Assembly: GCF_023343835.1 (NCBI RefSeq)
Contig: NC_064434.1
Coordinates: 15,357,505-15,421,504, forward strand
Direction of reading: 5' to 3'
Source: Lagopus muta
Taxonomy: Eukaryota > Chordata > Aves > Galliformes > Phasianidae
DNA: 64,000 nt
Shown: positions 26,883 to 38,944 of the stretch, in pieces
Numbering within the stretch: position 1 is the first letter of the stretch
Layout of the letters: each line of letters starts with the position of its first letter
Notes under the pieces: model-generated
Seen by the model: the letters and a program-made list of their open reading frames with translations, nothing else
The model's database searches: none
Told to the model about the DNA's origin: nothing
Program-made: the position numbers and the translations under genes

Positions 26883-27060
26883 CAAGTTATGGTTGTTTCT
26901 GTGCTCTGCCTTTTTCTTTTTCTCTGTAAGAAAAAAATCTCAAAGGATATGACTGATGTACAGAAATTGTCCATGGCCTGTATTGCCCAGTGTCTGGTTT
27001 CTGCTCTGTGTTGTGTGGCACATGCATCAATGAAACGTAGCTGCTCATAAATGCGTGTTG

Positions 27061-27212
27061 AGTCACCATCCCTGGATGTGTTTAAAAACTGTTTGGATGT
27101 GGTGCTTAGGGACATGATTTAGCAGTGGGTTGTTAGGGTAGTATGGTTAGGTTGTGGTTGGACTTGATCTCTAAGACCTTTTCCAACCTGAGCAATTCTA
27201 TGATCTCTATGT
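27061..27212 (+). mobile_element. CR1 LINE, 3' end fragment
   Basis: Sense-oriented CR1 3' end: CATCCCTGGATGTGTTTAAA, a GTGGTGCTTAGGGACATGAT block, GTTGTGGTTGGACTTGATCT, CCTTTTCCAACCTGAGCAATTCTATGATCT. It is opposite in direction to the copy at 26193-26882 and lies about 180 bp from it, making a convergent inverted pair in which the two 5'-truncated ends face each other. One tail unit is left. Confidence 0.9.
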
Positions 27213-29882
27213 CTTGTTTTTGTCCCAGAAATAACAGTAGTAAGAAAACTACTTTACACAGAATGCAGCATTATATGAAGCAATCAGTCCCCTCCCTCTT
27301 GTTAATTATCTCCTCTTAACTAGCTCCTCAGTTACTGAGCAATGTCCAGTTTGCCTGTGCCACCTGGTGTATGGACCAGTGGTTGCTGCTTTGGCCTGCC
27401 CTGCTCCACAGACTGCTCACCCCCAGTACAAATCCCACGTTCCCCTTAAGGGCCTGTATCCTGGTGGGCAAGCAGTGAGACGCCCCTCACCTCTGCAGCG
27501 CTGGGTTGTTGTTTTGAGGCCCATGCTGCTTCACAGAGGGCTTGTAAATCCTTCTGTGTGCCTAGGCCCAGTACTGAGGGTTCACATGCTTCTTGGTGCA
27601 AAGCTGCTCTCTGCTTGCATTTTGCCATGGCAGGGAAGCTTACTTAAAAAGTACCTCTTGCATTCTGTCAGAGGTTTGGGGTTATTTTCCTTCAGTGCAT
27701 TTGCCATCCTGAGTAGTATGGGAGCTCTACGGAGGGATGTGTGCTTCTAAATGACAGGGAGGCTGAGCCAGACTGGTCCATGCTAGGGCTGCTGTTGGTT
27801 TGTACCTGGATGCAGTAGGGGAACAGCTGTGAATTCCTCATAGTGATCTCACAGGAACACTGGCTCCTGACAGTGGGGGGCTGCTCCAGCACCCAGAGCT
27901 TCTCCATCTGTGGGTAGTGTGGGTAAAGTAATGCCACAAGAATCACAACCGCATCCTTTTTTTATATTCAAGGATTTAGGGGAGGGCGTTTGCATTTCAT
28001 TAGTGTTAAGTTTGCCATTTCCAGGGATTGGGAAGAAAAATCTCTTTCCTTCTTCTCTAGAATATAGAGTGGTGTTTACTTTTTCGTTTTGAAATTTTCC
28101 CATCTTGTGTAACAGCTGTGCTAGGGCAGGACTCGCTCTATACTCAACTGCTGCTTTTTTCTTTGGCCTTTGTTAAAATTTCTGATAAATAACAGACTGT
28201 CTACAGCTGTTCAAATGATGTTGCTTTTTCTAAGTGTCACCTCGGTGTTCATTCCCACCAATGTGGGCTTTGCTTTAGAAGGTAAATAAGGGACAAATAG
28301 GGCTTGCAGTTGGGTAAAATTGAACATGTGGGCAGTGGGAAAAGAATTCAAGCCTGCAGAAGCCATTCACCTCTGACTGTGACGGAGACACTGTGGCATC
28401 TTGGCAGCATTGCTGTGTGCAATTTTCTTTAAATAACTGTTGGGGTTTTTGTTTGCTGCAGTTGGTGCTATTTCTTCACATTTTCTCATTTGAAGGTAAT
28501 CTGCTTCTGAGAAGTTGTTAGCATCATTTGTACGTGGAAATCTTCACCAGGCTTTGAATTTTTGCAGTGGCACTTCCTATGTGTGTTCTACGCCATTGTA
28601 ATATGTGACTTTCAGGTGTACTGATCTATTGTTATAAAGAAAACTTAGTATCATTTATAATAACCCATGATTTAATTTATCTTGAGACTTTCTCTCAAGA
28701 CTTTTTAAAACCAGAGTTCTGGAACAAAGGGATCTTATGACCAAAGATGGAAGGGCAGAATTTGAATTTGCATTTGAAAAACGGATCAATTCTTGAAATA
28801 AAGTGTTAGTGCAAAATTTTGTCTGTGCATGAGATTAGAAATTGAATTTCTATAGCAATATATACTTTACATTGCTTATAAAGAAAAAAAAAAAAAAAAA
28901 AGTAATTTATAAATCCAGAGAGAGAAAGAAATGGGAATGAACTGAAGTAACAACTCTGTCCTTTCCACAGCTGAGGACACAAAGTAATAATTGTTGCTTA
29001 GCAAAATTATCACACAAAAGAACAGCAAGTAATTCATTTCCACATGAAAAAGCACGAAAATAGGGTTTCTGTAAGGCTGATTGGAAGGTTTAAGATATGA
29101 ATGCCAATGTTAAAGTTTCTCTTTAAAGGTGTTAGATCTGCTTGTGCTGAAACCAGTCAGACTTTTGCATAAACGTAGCTAGTATAAACCCATCGCAATT
29201 GTGTAAATGAGCCAGATCCTCAGCTGTTCTAATTTTTATAGAACTTTCTCAAGGCTGGAGTTGATACATTTTATATCACACGTAAGCCAAAAGCTTTGGT
29301 GCCAGTACTCATTGAAAGATTACAGGTCCAATGGCCCCATAATTCCCTTGCTGACTCTGATTACCCGGACAGCATCTTAAAGGTTTGCTGCGAGGCAGCT
29401 AGATGTTATTCTGTTGGAAGATATCAAATTCTGTGCTTTTGGAAAGAAGCAGGATTTCTCGGTTGCAAGGAAATCTCAAAAAGGATCTTGAGAATTTTGC
29501 GAGCATTTGCTTCAGGTTTGCTCAACATTTTGAGGCAAGTGTAAATCACTTCTAAGTAAGCTGTGACGGAGAAAATGTTCATAATTATAAGTTGCTAGCC
29601 AATCTTAACACTATTTTTGCCTCAGTGCTGCTTAAATTACTGCAGCACATTTTATAGACAAAAAACTGTGACTAATTAATACCTGCAATACCAGTAGACT
29701 CTTGTAGGAGCACTACTGAGAGGAAGCTGAACTAACTCCTTTGGTTGAATACGATCGTTATTTCTTGGATTATAGGTTATAAACTGAGGACCTCAGCCAC
29801 TCCAGGCACTTCTCACTGGTTTGGCAGAAAGGGCATGGAATGTATAGAGGCAGAGTCTGAGTTATGCTCTGGTTTCCTGAGA
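27213..29882. other. Unique non-coding stretch
   Basis: No gene or transposon is recognised. The 127-codon plus-strand frame at 27367-27750 lies in a slightly GC-richer part and has no recognised motif. An 18-nt poly-A run occurs at 28884-28901. Confidence 0.55.
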
Positions 29883-30300
29883 TGATAGAATCATTTGAGT
29901 TGAAAGGGATCTTTAAAGGCTATATAGTCCAACTCCCCTGCAATGAACAGGGACACCTACAGCTAAATCAGGTTGCTCAGAGCCCTGTTCAGCCTGATCT
30001 CAAATGTCTCCAAGCATGGGGCATCCACCAGTTTCATCGCTTCACTACTCTTATTTTAAAAAACCTTCTCCTTATAGTCAAAATCTCTCCTCTTTTAGTT
30101 TGAAGCCATTTCCCCTTGCCTTATTACAACAGGCCCTGTTAAAGAATCTGTCCCTTCTCTCTTACAGCTCCCCTTTAGATACTGGAAGACCACTCTGAGG
30201 TCCCCCTGGAGCCTTCTCTTCCCCATGATGAACAACCGCAGCACTCTAAGCCTGTCCTTGCAAGGGAAGTGTTCCATCCCTTGGAGACAGCGAGGGCTGT
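29883..30300 (-). mobile_element. CR1 LINE, 3' fragment
   Basis: Plus-strand landmarks of an inverted CR1: TGATAGAATCATTTGAGTTG, GGATCTTTAAAGGCTATATAGTCCAAC, CTCCAAGCATGGGGCATCCAC, CTCTTTTAGTTTGAAGCCATTTCCCC, then TTTAGATACTGGAAGACCACTCTGAGG. About 420 bp remain. The subfamily seems different from the 26.2-kb copy in the wording of the tail-proximal part. There is no open ORF2. Confidence 0.92.
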
Positions 30301-31532
30301 AGACACAATTAGGGCTCATGAGAAACACATGTCCTGCTGGAGTACAGCTGCCTGTGCTCAGTGGATGTATGAAGACCTGAGGGTCTTGTCAGGCCACTTT
30401 TCAGTTGCAAGTGTTTTCATGGTGATAAACACTGGATTTTATCAGACTGTCAAGTGGCATAAAAAAAAAAACAAAAAAAAAAACATGCAAATTTTTGATC
30501 TCAGTTGATCTTGGGACCTATTTTTCCTGTGACAGCTGGGACCATCTTAGAAGAAAGCAATGATAACAGTGATAAAAGCGTTTCTTTAGAGCTTTGTAGT
30601 TGGTGAGAGAGGATGTTCAGTTTACCCTAGATAGTGGTCATAACCTGTAAACAGTGAGGCTGTGCGTACTGCTTTCTGAAGCGTGGTTCGGGGAAGCTGA
30701 CCACTAGCTACTGTTGCTATGAGCAGAACAGCCGCGTTCCAAGCGTTGGCCAGATATACATCTAGGTCACCGCCAGTGGCGGCCAAAATTGCACATCTGC
30801 AACAGCTTCTTGAATGTGACTTTATCACTGCTGTTGTGCATTTCTAACTGTTCTGCTGAGGCACTTTGTCTGCTGGGAGCAAGACTTGTGATTCAATGTT
30901 TAAATGCCTTTGAAAGAGAGAGGAGCGAGGATTCCTAACCTTGTTTGAGCAGAAGGGTACTCAGAGAATGGGAGGAGTTTCCAGGTGCATAATGTCACCG
31001 GCACAGAAACCCTGTGCAGCATTGTTAGTCTGTATGCTGGTTGGAAAGCAGAAGTGAATCCAGGAGTCCCAGCACTGGTGGGCAGTGCTTTGCTGTGTCT
31101 CAGCTTGTGTTGTGTGACATCTCCCCTCGGGCCAGCTGGGGAGAGTTTTAAATGCAGAAATATCAGTCAGCATCCTGATTATGCTATGTTTTACTTCCAT
31201 TGCCTTGTTTTTTTAATAGGATATGACTTTTATATATCTACAATTGTAAGGCATTTTAACATTCCTTCCTGATGTGCACCATCTGGATTGAAATGTTGGA
31301 TATGGAGACTATGTTTTTAACAAATAATTGCTTCTTTATAATAGATATAATTGATAGAGGAGCTCTACTTGGGCAGGTAGTCCTGTGCTTTTCCACAAAG
31401 GAATTCTACTTTTTGCAAGTGAATTGTAATGTTTGCTTGCGTGTTCAGTTTAAATGCCCAAAGCAGGATTTCTATAGCTAAAATTAGAAGTCAAGTTTCT
31501 AATTACCCCTTCTTCTCCATATTTTTTTCCAG

Positions 31533-31534
<2 letters not shown>
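30301..31534. other. Unique non-coding stretch with CpG-denser patch
   Basis: No gene is recognised. Between about 30660 and 30790 there are eight CpG dinucleotides, against a CpG-poor background. The minus-strand 68-codon frame over this patch has no recognised motif. An A-rich run with C interruptions lies at 30461-30483. Confidence 0.45.

Positions 31535-31560
<26 letters not shown>
31535..31560. repeat. Poly-T homopolymer, 26 nt
   Basis: Uninterrupted T run. Read on the minus strand as poly-A, it has no AATAAA-type signal at the expected spacing, so it is treated as a simple repeat. Confidence 0.9.
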
Positions 31561-31563
<3 letters not shown>

Positions 31564-32501
31564 CCATCGTATAAGAAAACTGCTTAAAAACAAAAAGGAA
31601 GCAAAACCAACCCTCCCTCCTCCAACGTTTTACTGCTCTGATATTTGTGGAAGAAATGCTGCAGAAACACTTTATGCAGAACATATGAAATGTGAATGAT
31701 TTTAATTTTTAATCAGAATAGATTACTTTCCTGAAATTTATCTTTTATCTTGGAGGTTATGCACATGAGAAGCGAATCTGTAATCTTTCTGTCAGCTTTA
31801 TTACAAAGCTCTTCTAAATGTCTTTAATTACAAAAGTCTCAGATACACCATGTGAACGATCTGTTGGAATGACAAAGTCAATTAAAATAGAGAAATATAT
31901 TGTTTTGTGCTGCATCCCAATACTTCCTTACCTATTTTTCCCATGAAAACAACATATTAAAATCCTGAGTCATTACATCTCTGCTTTATTTCATTAGCAA
32001 GTAGGACGTGCTAAACACGTACGTGTGTTTGTGAGTGTGCACGTGTGCCTGTGTGGCATCCGGTGTTTACACTTTTAGTGGACATTTCACTCTCAGCCTT
32101 TTCCATCTCTGGTGCTTTATGTGGTCAGCTGTGGCTCTGCAAACCTGGCCAGCGCCCTGTGGGAAGGCATGAATAGCCCTTGTTGTGTGAGCACACCTGT
32201 GTTCTGCGCACAGCTGTTTGGTTCACAACAGGGTTGCTGTTAGCAGTTATGAAACGTTTTCACACCACCCACCCGCTATCCACTGGTTTATAACGTTTAC
32301 TGGCATCTCAGTCCAGCTCAAACTCTTTCTTTTTTTTTTTACAATTTTTAATTTAAAGGACACCAGGATAATTTATTGATAAGAATAACAAGCCAATTTG
32401 GCACAACACCTTGTTAAAAATATTCCATCTCTCCCATGTCAAAGATTACTTTATTCCTGTCTGTGGTAAATCTGCAACCATAAGAAAAAATGTTTCTGTT
32501 T

Positions 32502-32504
<3 letters not shown>
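31561..32504. other. Unique AT-rich stretch, possible conserved element
   Basis: No gene or repeat is recognised. The part 31680-32010 is continuous, low in simple repeats and has many TAAT/ATTA cores; it is proposed as a possible conserved non-coding element in the findings. Confidence 0.4.

Positions 32505-32548
<44 letters not shown>
32505..32548. repeat. Poly-T homopolymer, 44 nt
   Basis: The longest homopolymer in the window, 44 uninterrupted T. Such a run is prone to polymerase slippage, so its length in the assembly may not be exact. No processed gene copy is recognised next to it. Confidence 0.95.
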
Positions 32549-33590
32549 CCTATCAGTTTGTGCTGAGTAAAATTTGTACAGGCTGCAACATTATTTCTTT
32601 TTTTAATGCCTGTTGTTGGAGATGCAGAATCACCCATTTGTTCTGTGTTTCATCTTTATGGTATGACAATAAACAAAGATGAAGAGCAACAAAAAGTGAA
32701 CTTCTTAGACCAGCCCAACTGTTTGGATGGAGAGCTCCACTCTCCTGAAAGGAAGATGCCTAACAGCTCATGTTTCTACTAGATGGCATCAAATCTCCAA
32801 AATGGAAAATGGAGTTAAAAGAAACACCTACATATGAAATGATGTGGCAAAGTGAAGCTGGTGCTCTGTATGGAGGGGAAAAAAGACAAATTAACTTAAT
32901 GTAAAAACTGCTTTTTCACGCTCTTCTGTAGGAAAATGCTGTTTAAATTCGTAGACTAGAAAGGCAGCTGAACTCTGCTGTGTAGTTTTATCAGCTGTGT
33001 TTTGTATCTCTCCATGACACAGTTTGTGGCTCTCTTCTGAAAGCAGGACAATGTGTTTTGACAGCCCTTGGCAGTGAGAGCAACAGGGAGAAAAGCAAAC
33101 CAAAGTGATTCAAATTAACACGAGCTGGCTGTTGCGAAGCTGGACCATCCAAAGCATTTCCCATGAATAGAGAACCTCAGATATTGTAAGATGCAAAGTA
33201 GCCAACTGGGTTAGAAACAATGGGCAAGGGAGGCTGCTAACACTGCTTGCCCTGTCACCACCTACAAAGCCCATTGTTTTTATTCAGTAAGTTACAGGGA
33301 AATTTAGCTCCATTCCTTTTTGACAAGGTGAACAGGTCCTACACTGAGCTCCATTTGGGAGCTGTGGGGAAAGCTGCATGAACCAGAAGGGCAAAGCTCA
33401 ATTAAAATTGCTTTAGGTAACCTTGACCATTTCTTTAGGGGATGCTTTGTGTGGGAATTTGTTGCTCTTATAGATCACACATGGGTGTTGGTTTGCTTAG
33501 TTTGTTGTAATGGGACTGCTGATGGTTTTTATGTTTTGAACATTTTATTGCTGATCAGAAGGAAAAAGACTGAGAATGTAATATATGTAT
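32549..33590. other. Unique non-coding stretch
   Basis: Nothing recognised up to the left end of the mariner element. Confidence 0.55.
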
Positions 33591-34138
33591 GTTGCTCTGA
33601 AAGTAATGCCTCCTATTTATTTCCATGGAAAATACAACAGATACTAAGAGTGATATGGCACTTTTGATAGAGGAAAGTCCCAGCTACAAAACACTATTTT
33701 TCAACAGTCATCACCATTAGCTATACATTTTCACCAGTGATGAACAAGAGCCTGGATGCTGTGCTTGTAACAATCTGTACCAGCAGAGGTGACCCACTGT
33801 CACAGTCATCACTGCTGAAAAGCACCACCCACCACCTCACTGTGCTCACATCCACTCTTTGGTCTCCATAAACATTCAGCAAGCATCAGTGAATGTCAAT
33901 GGGTGCCACTTTTTCCACATGGAGGAATTTAGTGGTGCACCTTTGCTACATACTCACTTCCGTGTCAGACGCCATTGTGTCAGAGTGCCCCTCTGCTGCC
34001 ATCTGTCACACGGCAACAACATGTAATGGAATAATGGTGGGAAGGTTCAGCTTCTACTGCTATACCACCAACATCTATCCCCTGATGCCATGGGCCAACA
34101 TCACAAAATAGAAGACATTAGTTTTGGAGCAGCCCTTC
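33591..34138 (-). mobile_element. Galluhop-type mariner DNA transposon, copy 1 (internally deleted)
   Basis: A ~548-bp element of the chicken mariner family I recognise as Galluhop/Mariner1_GG. The ends are related terminal inverted repeats: left GTTGCTCTGAAAGTAATGCC, right the inverse of AAGGGCTGCTCCAAAACTAA. On the minus strand it keeps the first part of the transposase, with a helix-turn-helix-type stretch (INVYGDQ-like and VDVSTVR-like blocks). Two in-frame stops interrupt it, and the rest of the transposase including the catalytic DD(D) triad is absent. It is thus a non-autonomous, MITE-like derivative. A 72-codon frame on the plus strand is an antisense artefact. The inner 398 bp (33739-34136) match copy 2 almost perfectly; see the findings. 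Host target-site TA duplication is not clear at the right end. Confidence 0.88.
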
Positions 34139-34849
34139 AAAGACACTTGTTTTTAAAGTCATCTTAATTTACAAAAGAGACAAAAGCTCTTTGGTGACGT
34201 TGGAATTAATGATTCTCCACTAATGCCAGAGTAGTCACCATGAGGTCCAGCCTTGCTCACTTGATTCAGAGATAAGGAGTTTGTGGAAGGATTCAAAGTG
34301 ATCCAGAGAAGAAAACCCTCAGAAGTACCTCAAAAATTTTTGATTTATGTCATTCACTGACATTCCTTTCTCTTCTCATCTTGCAGGACAAAGTTTTCCT
34401 CTCGTATTCTTCTGCTGCTGGTAAGAAACTATTATTTTCTGATGTGTATCCAGTGCTATGACCCATCCCTCATTTTGTGTGTCACAAAATTACTTTTTCC
34501 CACATTCTCACTTCCCAGAATCTTCCTTTTACTTAAGATCCTTTCAATTTTCTTGTCTTTTAGTATCTTCCCCCATCACATCACCAAATAAATCTTCCTT
34601 TAGATAACTCTAAGTATCAGTTGTTTTCTTCTCCTTCCCACACCTGCCCACATTCAGCTTTTCTTCTCACGCCCAGTGCCTTCCCACTCAGTCCCAGCTG
34701 GAAGACCTCCTCTTCACATGTAATAAAACCTACTTTTTTCTGTGAGTTATGAAGAGGACAGTAACCCTTCTATGGGTATTTCAGTCCTTCATGATCCATA
34801 ATAGATTTTATCTGTGCTGTGCCCTGTGGAGCAGGGAATTGTGGTAGAT
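34139..34849. other. Unique non-coding stretch
   Basis: Sequence beyond the mariner right end does not match the flank of copy 2, which shows that the shared identity stops at the element edge. No gene is recognised. Confidence 0.55.
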
Positions 34850-34945
34850 GCAAGAAATAATATATTTGCCCAAGGTCATAAAGAAAGTTAATGGGTAAAT
34901 TAAGCCCAACCTCATGGATCCTAATCCTAGCTATGGATGCTGTAA
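34850..34945 (-). repeat. Ancient MIR-like SINE relic
   Basis: The plus strand has TTTGCCCAAGGTCATAAAGA, then AAGCCCAACCTCATGGATCC and TAATCCTAGC. These parallel the inverted MIR core (the 'cttgcccaaggtcacacag' block and the following 'gaacccaggtctcctgactccta' part). The match is recalled by eye and diverged, as expected for a repeat older than the bird-mammal split. Confidence 0.5.
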
Positions 34946-37900
34946 CAGAAATGGTGAGGAGGATGGAAAGTCCAGGCAGATGATTTGTATTCCTTATGGC
35001 CAAATATGACACAAATAGAGGCACCCTGTTCCTGACGAGGAGAGGCGGGAGAGGGGGACATAATTCATGCTATTCAGATTCTGCTATTTAGCATTTGCCG
35101 ATCCCTAATGGGATATTTGCAAAGTATAATATTTTCTAACAGCTGTAAGGACAAGAGAGCCTAAAATTTCTCCCTATACATAATATCCGTGAAATTGCAT
35201 TGAATATTGTAATGATGTGTTATGCTGCCATTAGCTTCCTGTGAATACCTAATTTGGAAGGTTAATGAAATTGACAAATGTGTGTACTGTACGCATATTG
35301 TCAGTGCTAGTTAATGGCAACCCTCACATTTTTATTTGTAAAATTATAAAACTGAAAGTGACAATTATTGTAACTTTATCTTTTTTTGGAATATAGCACA
35401 GCATGCAGTTTATTTAAATAGAGTTGTATGTTTTAAATTTGTATACTGTTGTATGAATTCCTTTGCTCATCATGCGATTATGTTCTTAATTTTTGTATGA
35501 ATGAGAGCATGTATTGTAGGTATTTTGTAGGATATTGGGCCAATTCTTTGGGTTTTGTATGTACTCTGTGCTAAAATACCCTAAGTCCTTGTGTTTCTGT
35601 TGGCTCAACAGTGCTTGATTACAGAAATGGTGCTAGTTAATTCAAAGAAACATCCAAAATGAATTTCCCCAGGCCAGGAAAGTATGCTGCGTACACTAGA
35701 AGAGCATGCTTTGTAGTGTCCGTAAATGATTGAGTGCCATAAGAATTCACTTGCAGCTGCTACAGCTTTCATATATTGATTTTACAAAAGCCTCGAAGTC
35801 TGGACTAGATATTTCTTTGACTCTAGAAAATGCTTCTTTAGGTCAAGGTCACAATTTCAGATGTAAAGATTTTGACTTGAGATCATCTTTGCTCTAAAGC
35901 TGTTTGGTTAAACAGATCTTTACATAGCAAATGATCCAAGATAGTCCCAGGGATCTCAGATTTATCTACTATGAAAAGAGAAGACACATCACGGTAATCC
36001 TCTGTGATATACTGCAGCATGGATGACAATGCCTAATCCAAGCCTGACAAGCTAGAAAAGGGTGGATGGATGGAATGAGAGCTACACAGCCCCCTTCCTC
36101 AGTTACTTCATTTTTGGGCAGCTCTTCAACTCTTTATGGAGTTTGTTTGGAAGGAGCAGGTGCCACAGAGGTGGGCTGCTGCCCCAAAGAGACCTTTTGT
36201 GTCACTTCCAAGAACAAAGCTGTCTTTTAAACCCAGTGCTATATCGAGTCTGTGAGTCATGAATCTTTAGATCAATAACCAAAATGTTTTTATACGTGGG
36301 GGCAGCCCCAAACAGAGTGAATCAGCGCCGTCAGTTCCGCATTCAGCCCTGCTCTGTGAAGTATCTGGTTTCAGATGACAGATCACAGGAGTGGGACAGT
36401 GTGATCTGTGCAGGCTGAGGAACAATTTGTGGGCACAACGGAGCGGAATTTTCTTTTTGATATTCAGCACACCATCCCCTCAGCATCGTGCAGAAGCTGT
36501 GTTCTCAGGATGTCCCAGATGCTGCAGGCAAGTTAACAGCACATCTGGACATCTCTGGAGTTTTTTTGTGGGGTGACTTGGAGGAGGTGAGATTTATGAC
36601 AGATTTAGAATCTCATGTGGCTTAATTGTTCTGTTTTTGCTATGTGAAATTAAGAAACACATGGCAGAAGTTGGTGAAAGAATGCATCTATTCAGTCCCT
36701 TTGTTGTGACCACCATGGATGCCGATGGTCTCAAACACAGGATAGTGATCAAATGCTTGCCCCCCTCACATTTGTTAATAGACATGTTTTCTGTTCTTCA
36801 TGCTCTCCTGGTGGCCATGTCATATCAGGCTCACAGTAACCCCCTGGGAGGAGCTGAGGTCCACCAGTTGTGCCACGGCCCTTGTTACCCCTGTAGGGGC
36901 CTTTAGCCCAAAAACACCGAATGTTTACTGTGACTGTCAGTGTCTACATTTATTTGAAATATGAAATTTGGAGCCAGAAGAAGCTTCACGCTGAGATTTA
37001 TCGTGTGAAGTGGGAGTCTTTTACTTCTCTGTGGATTAATGATTTACTGATAGCTCAGTAAGGCTAAGAGATGTCTGCACCTGGCCTATTGAAGGAACAT
37101 TTGCATTTGAAGAAGTTAGGTCAGTTAACAGTCCAGCAAAAGGACAAGGAAACTCCCTCTTGAATAGAGGAAGGGAAATGAATTTGAATGAACCTTCAAT
37201 CAGACCTCCAAAAAGGAGTGCAGGGCTGTAAGTCAGTGTTCCTCCTCAGATGCAGGCTCCCTCCCATAAATACATATTTGGGATGGATATTGTACCCTGG
37301 CTCCGAGACGCTGACCATATGGATTAGATGTGGTTTAGAGCCTGTTTGGTAACGAGGTACAGAGTGAAACAGAAGGGGAAAGAGAGAGTCATAGGCCCTT
37401 TGGACCGAATTTTGGAGTAAATTTTCTTTCCTTTTTGCCAGCCTTATGTTATAAACCTCTGCAACTGTATTGCTTATTTTAGATTGGATAAAAAAGTATT
37501 TTTCCTTGCTTGAGCTAAGGATGATTTCAGAATGCTGGCTAACATAGAAAACCTGTCTTGAAATTGTTGTTTGGAGGCACAGTTTACTAACATGTAAATC
37601 CCCAGCACATTGTGGTACACCTCAGCAGGAATTTCCATCTCTGCATGGGACAGTGTTGGAGCTGCTACAGCGGAGAGATGAATTGAAAGTAGAATTTCTG
37701 GATGAACAGCACATGGCAGAAAAAGGCTTTGCACAGAAGGGGCTGAAGAGTGTATTGATCCTCCAGGCTCAGGTTCCTCTCAAGGCCTCTTGGGGTGCAT
37801 GTGAAAAATAGGTAACACTGAGAGCTCAGCATACTGAAAGCAGTAGTTCCTGCAGGACTAAGCATTTTTGATGCACATACAAGTTCTTCTATTCTTGTCA

Positions 37901-38944
37901 TACCAATTCGTTTCTGATCATTTTGTGTTTACAGGAGTGGGGCTAATAGGACTGCTGCTTATGAATGAGATTTTCTTCAAGGTTAGAAACTAAAGTTATG
38001 AACTGTTAACTTGTGAATTAGAATGACTTAAAGAAAGAAAGTAATCATGAGGAAGTATTTCAGATTAAATGATCTTCCCTTAAGAAATATAATGGAACAT
38101 CTAATTTTTGGTGCTTTTTAGCCTTTCAATCAGCACAAGAAGATTACTGGTGATTTACTTAGAGAAGATGCTGCCAGAAAACATGGGGTCTGCAGACTGG
38201 GAGCAGCAGGTGCACCCTGGCCTACAGGGAAGGGACTTCTCTATCCAGGGCCCACTCCACTGCTCTCAGTCCTGATTTCTTCTGAGAAGTTTATTGTCAC
38301 CCTGAAGGCAGTGGGTATGGAGTCCTAACTCCTCAAAGAACATTGTCAGCAGCTGGGATGCCGCTGGGAGAAAGGAGACCTCTGTAGAGGAAAGTTTCCT
38401 TACCTTAAAAAGAAGCTCAGTGCTATAAATGTGGGGACAAGCACACAGTAGATGCTGGGCTGTAGAAAGTATGAAATGCAACAGAAAACTCTCTTGATAT
38501 CTAGGGAACATGACAGAAGTCCCAGCTACAAAGCAAGTATAATTAGTTCTTCTTTATTATTTATTTCAACCTCCAGTGAAAAATACTCTCTCTGAAACTG
38601 AATATATCTCAGGGGTGAATAAAATAAAATACTTGTATTCAGGCAGTAAAATCTGCAGAATGAAGGTTTCATTGATTTTCTTATTAAGACCACTATCCAA
38701 CATGGAAAAACATGCTGTATTCACACATTCACCAGCTTGAGACTCACAAATAGGGAATGTGTGATACCTGAGACATAAGATATTGTGCTATACTAAAGGC
38801 AGAAGAGACAAAAGACTTCTCAGTCCTGGGAAGGATGGTTATTCTGTTGCTTCCTGAATGCATTTATTTTATAAAATATTCAGCATTTCTTTCTAAAATG
38901 TCTGTATTATGTTGTCGTTCATCTGTCTGTCCATCCATCCCCCC
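34946..38944. other. Unique non-coding stretch, possible conserved element at 35080-35530
   Basis: No gene or transposon is recognised. The interval 35080-35530 is very AT-rich with a dozen or so TAAT/ATTA cores and no simple repeats; see the findings. The rest, including a 36.1-36.9 kb part with several short open frames, shows no motif. Confidence 0.5.

Noticed and set aside
32446..32682. Poly-lysine / poly-phenylalanine frames across the 44-nt T tract
   Set aside because: Artefact of a homopolymer; the same applies to the frames at 5780-6166, 6992-7234 and 23574-23948.
33893..34111. 72-codon plus-strand frame repeated almost exactly at 48646-48864 on minus, looking like a small gene family
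   Set aside because: Both are antisense readings of the mariner transposase start region; the sense strand carries the transposase remnant and the repetition is due to the transposon.
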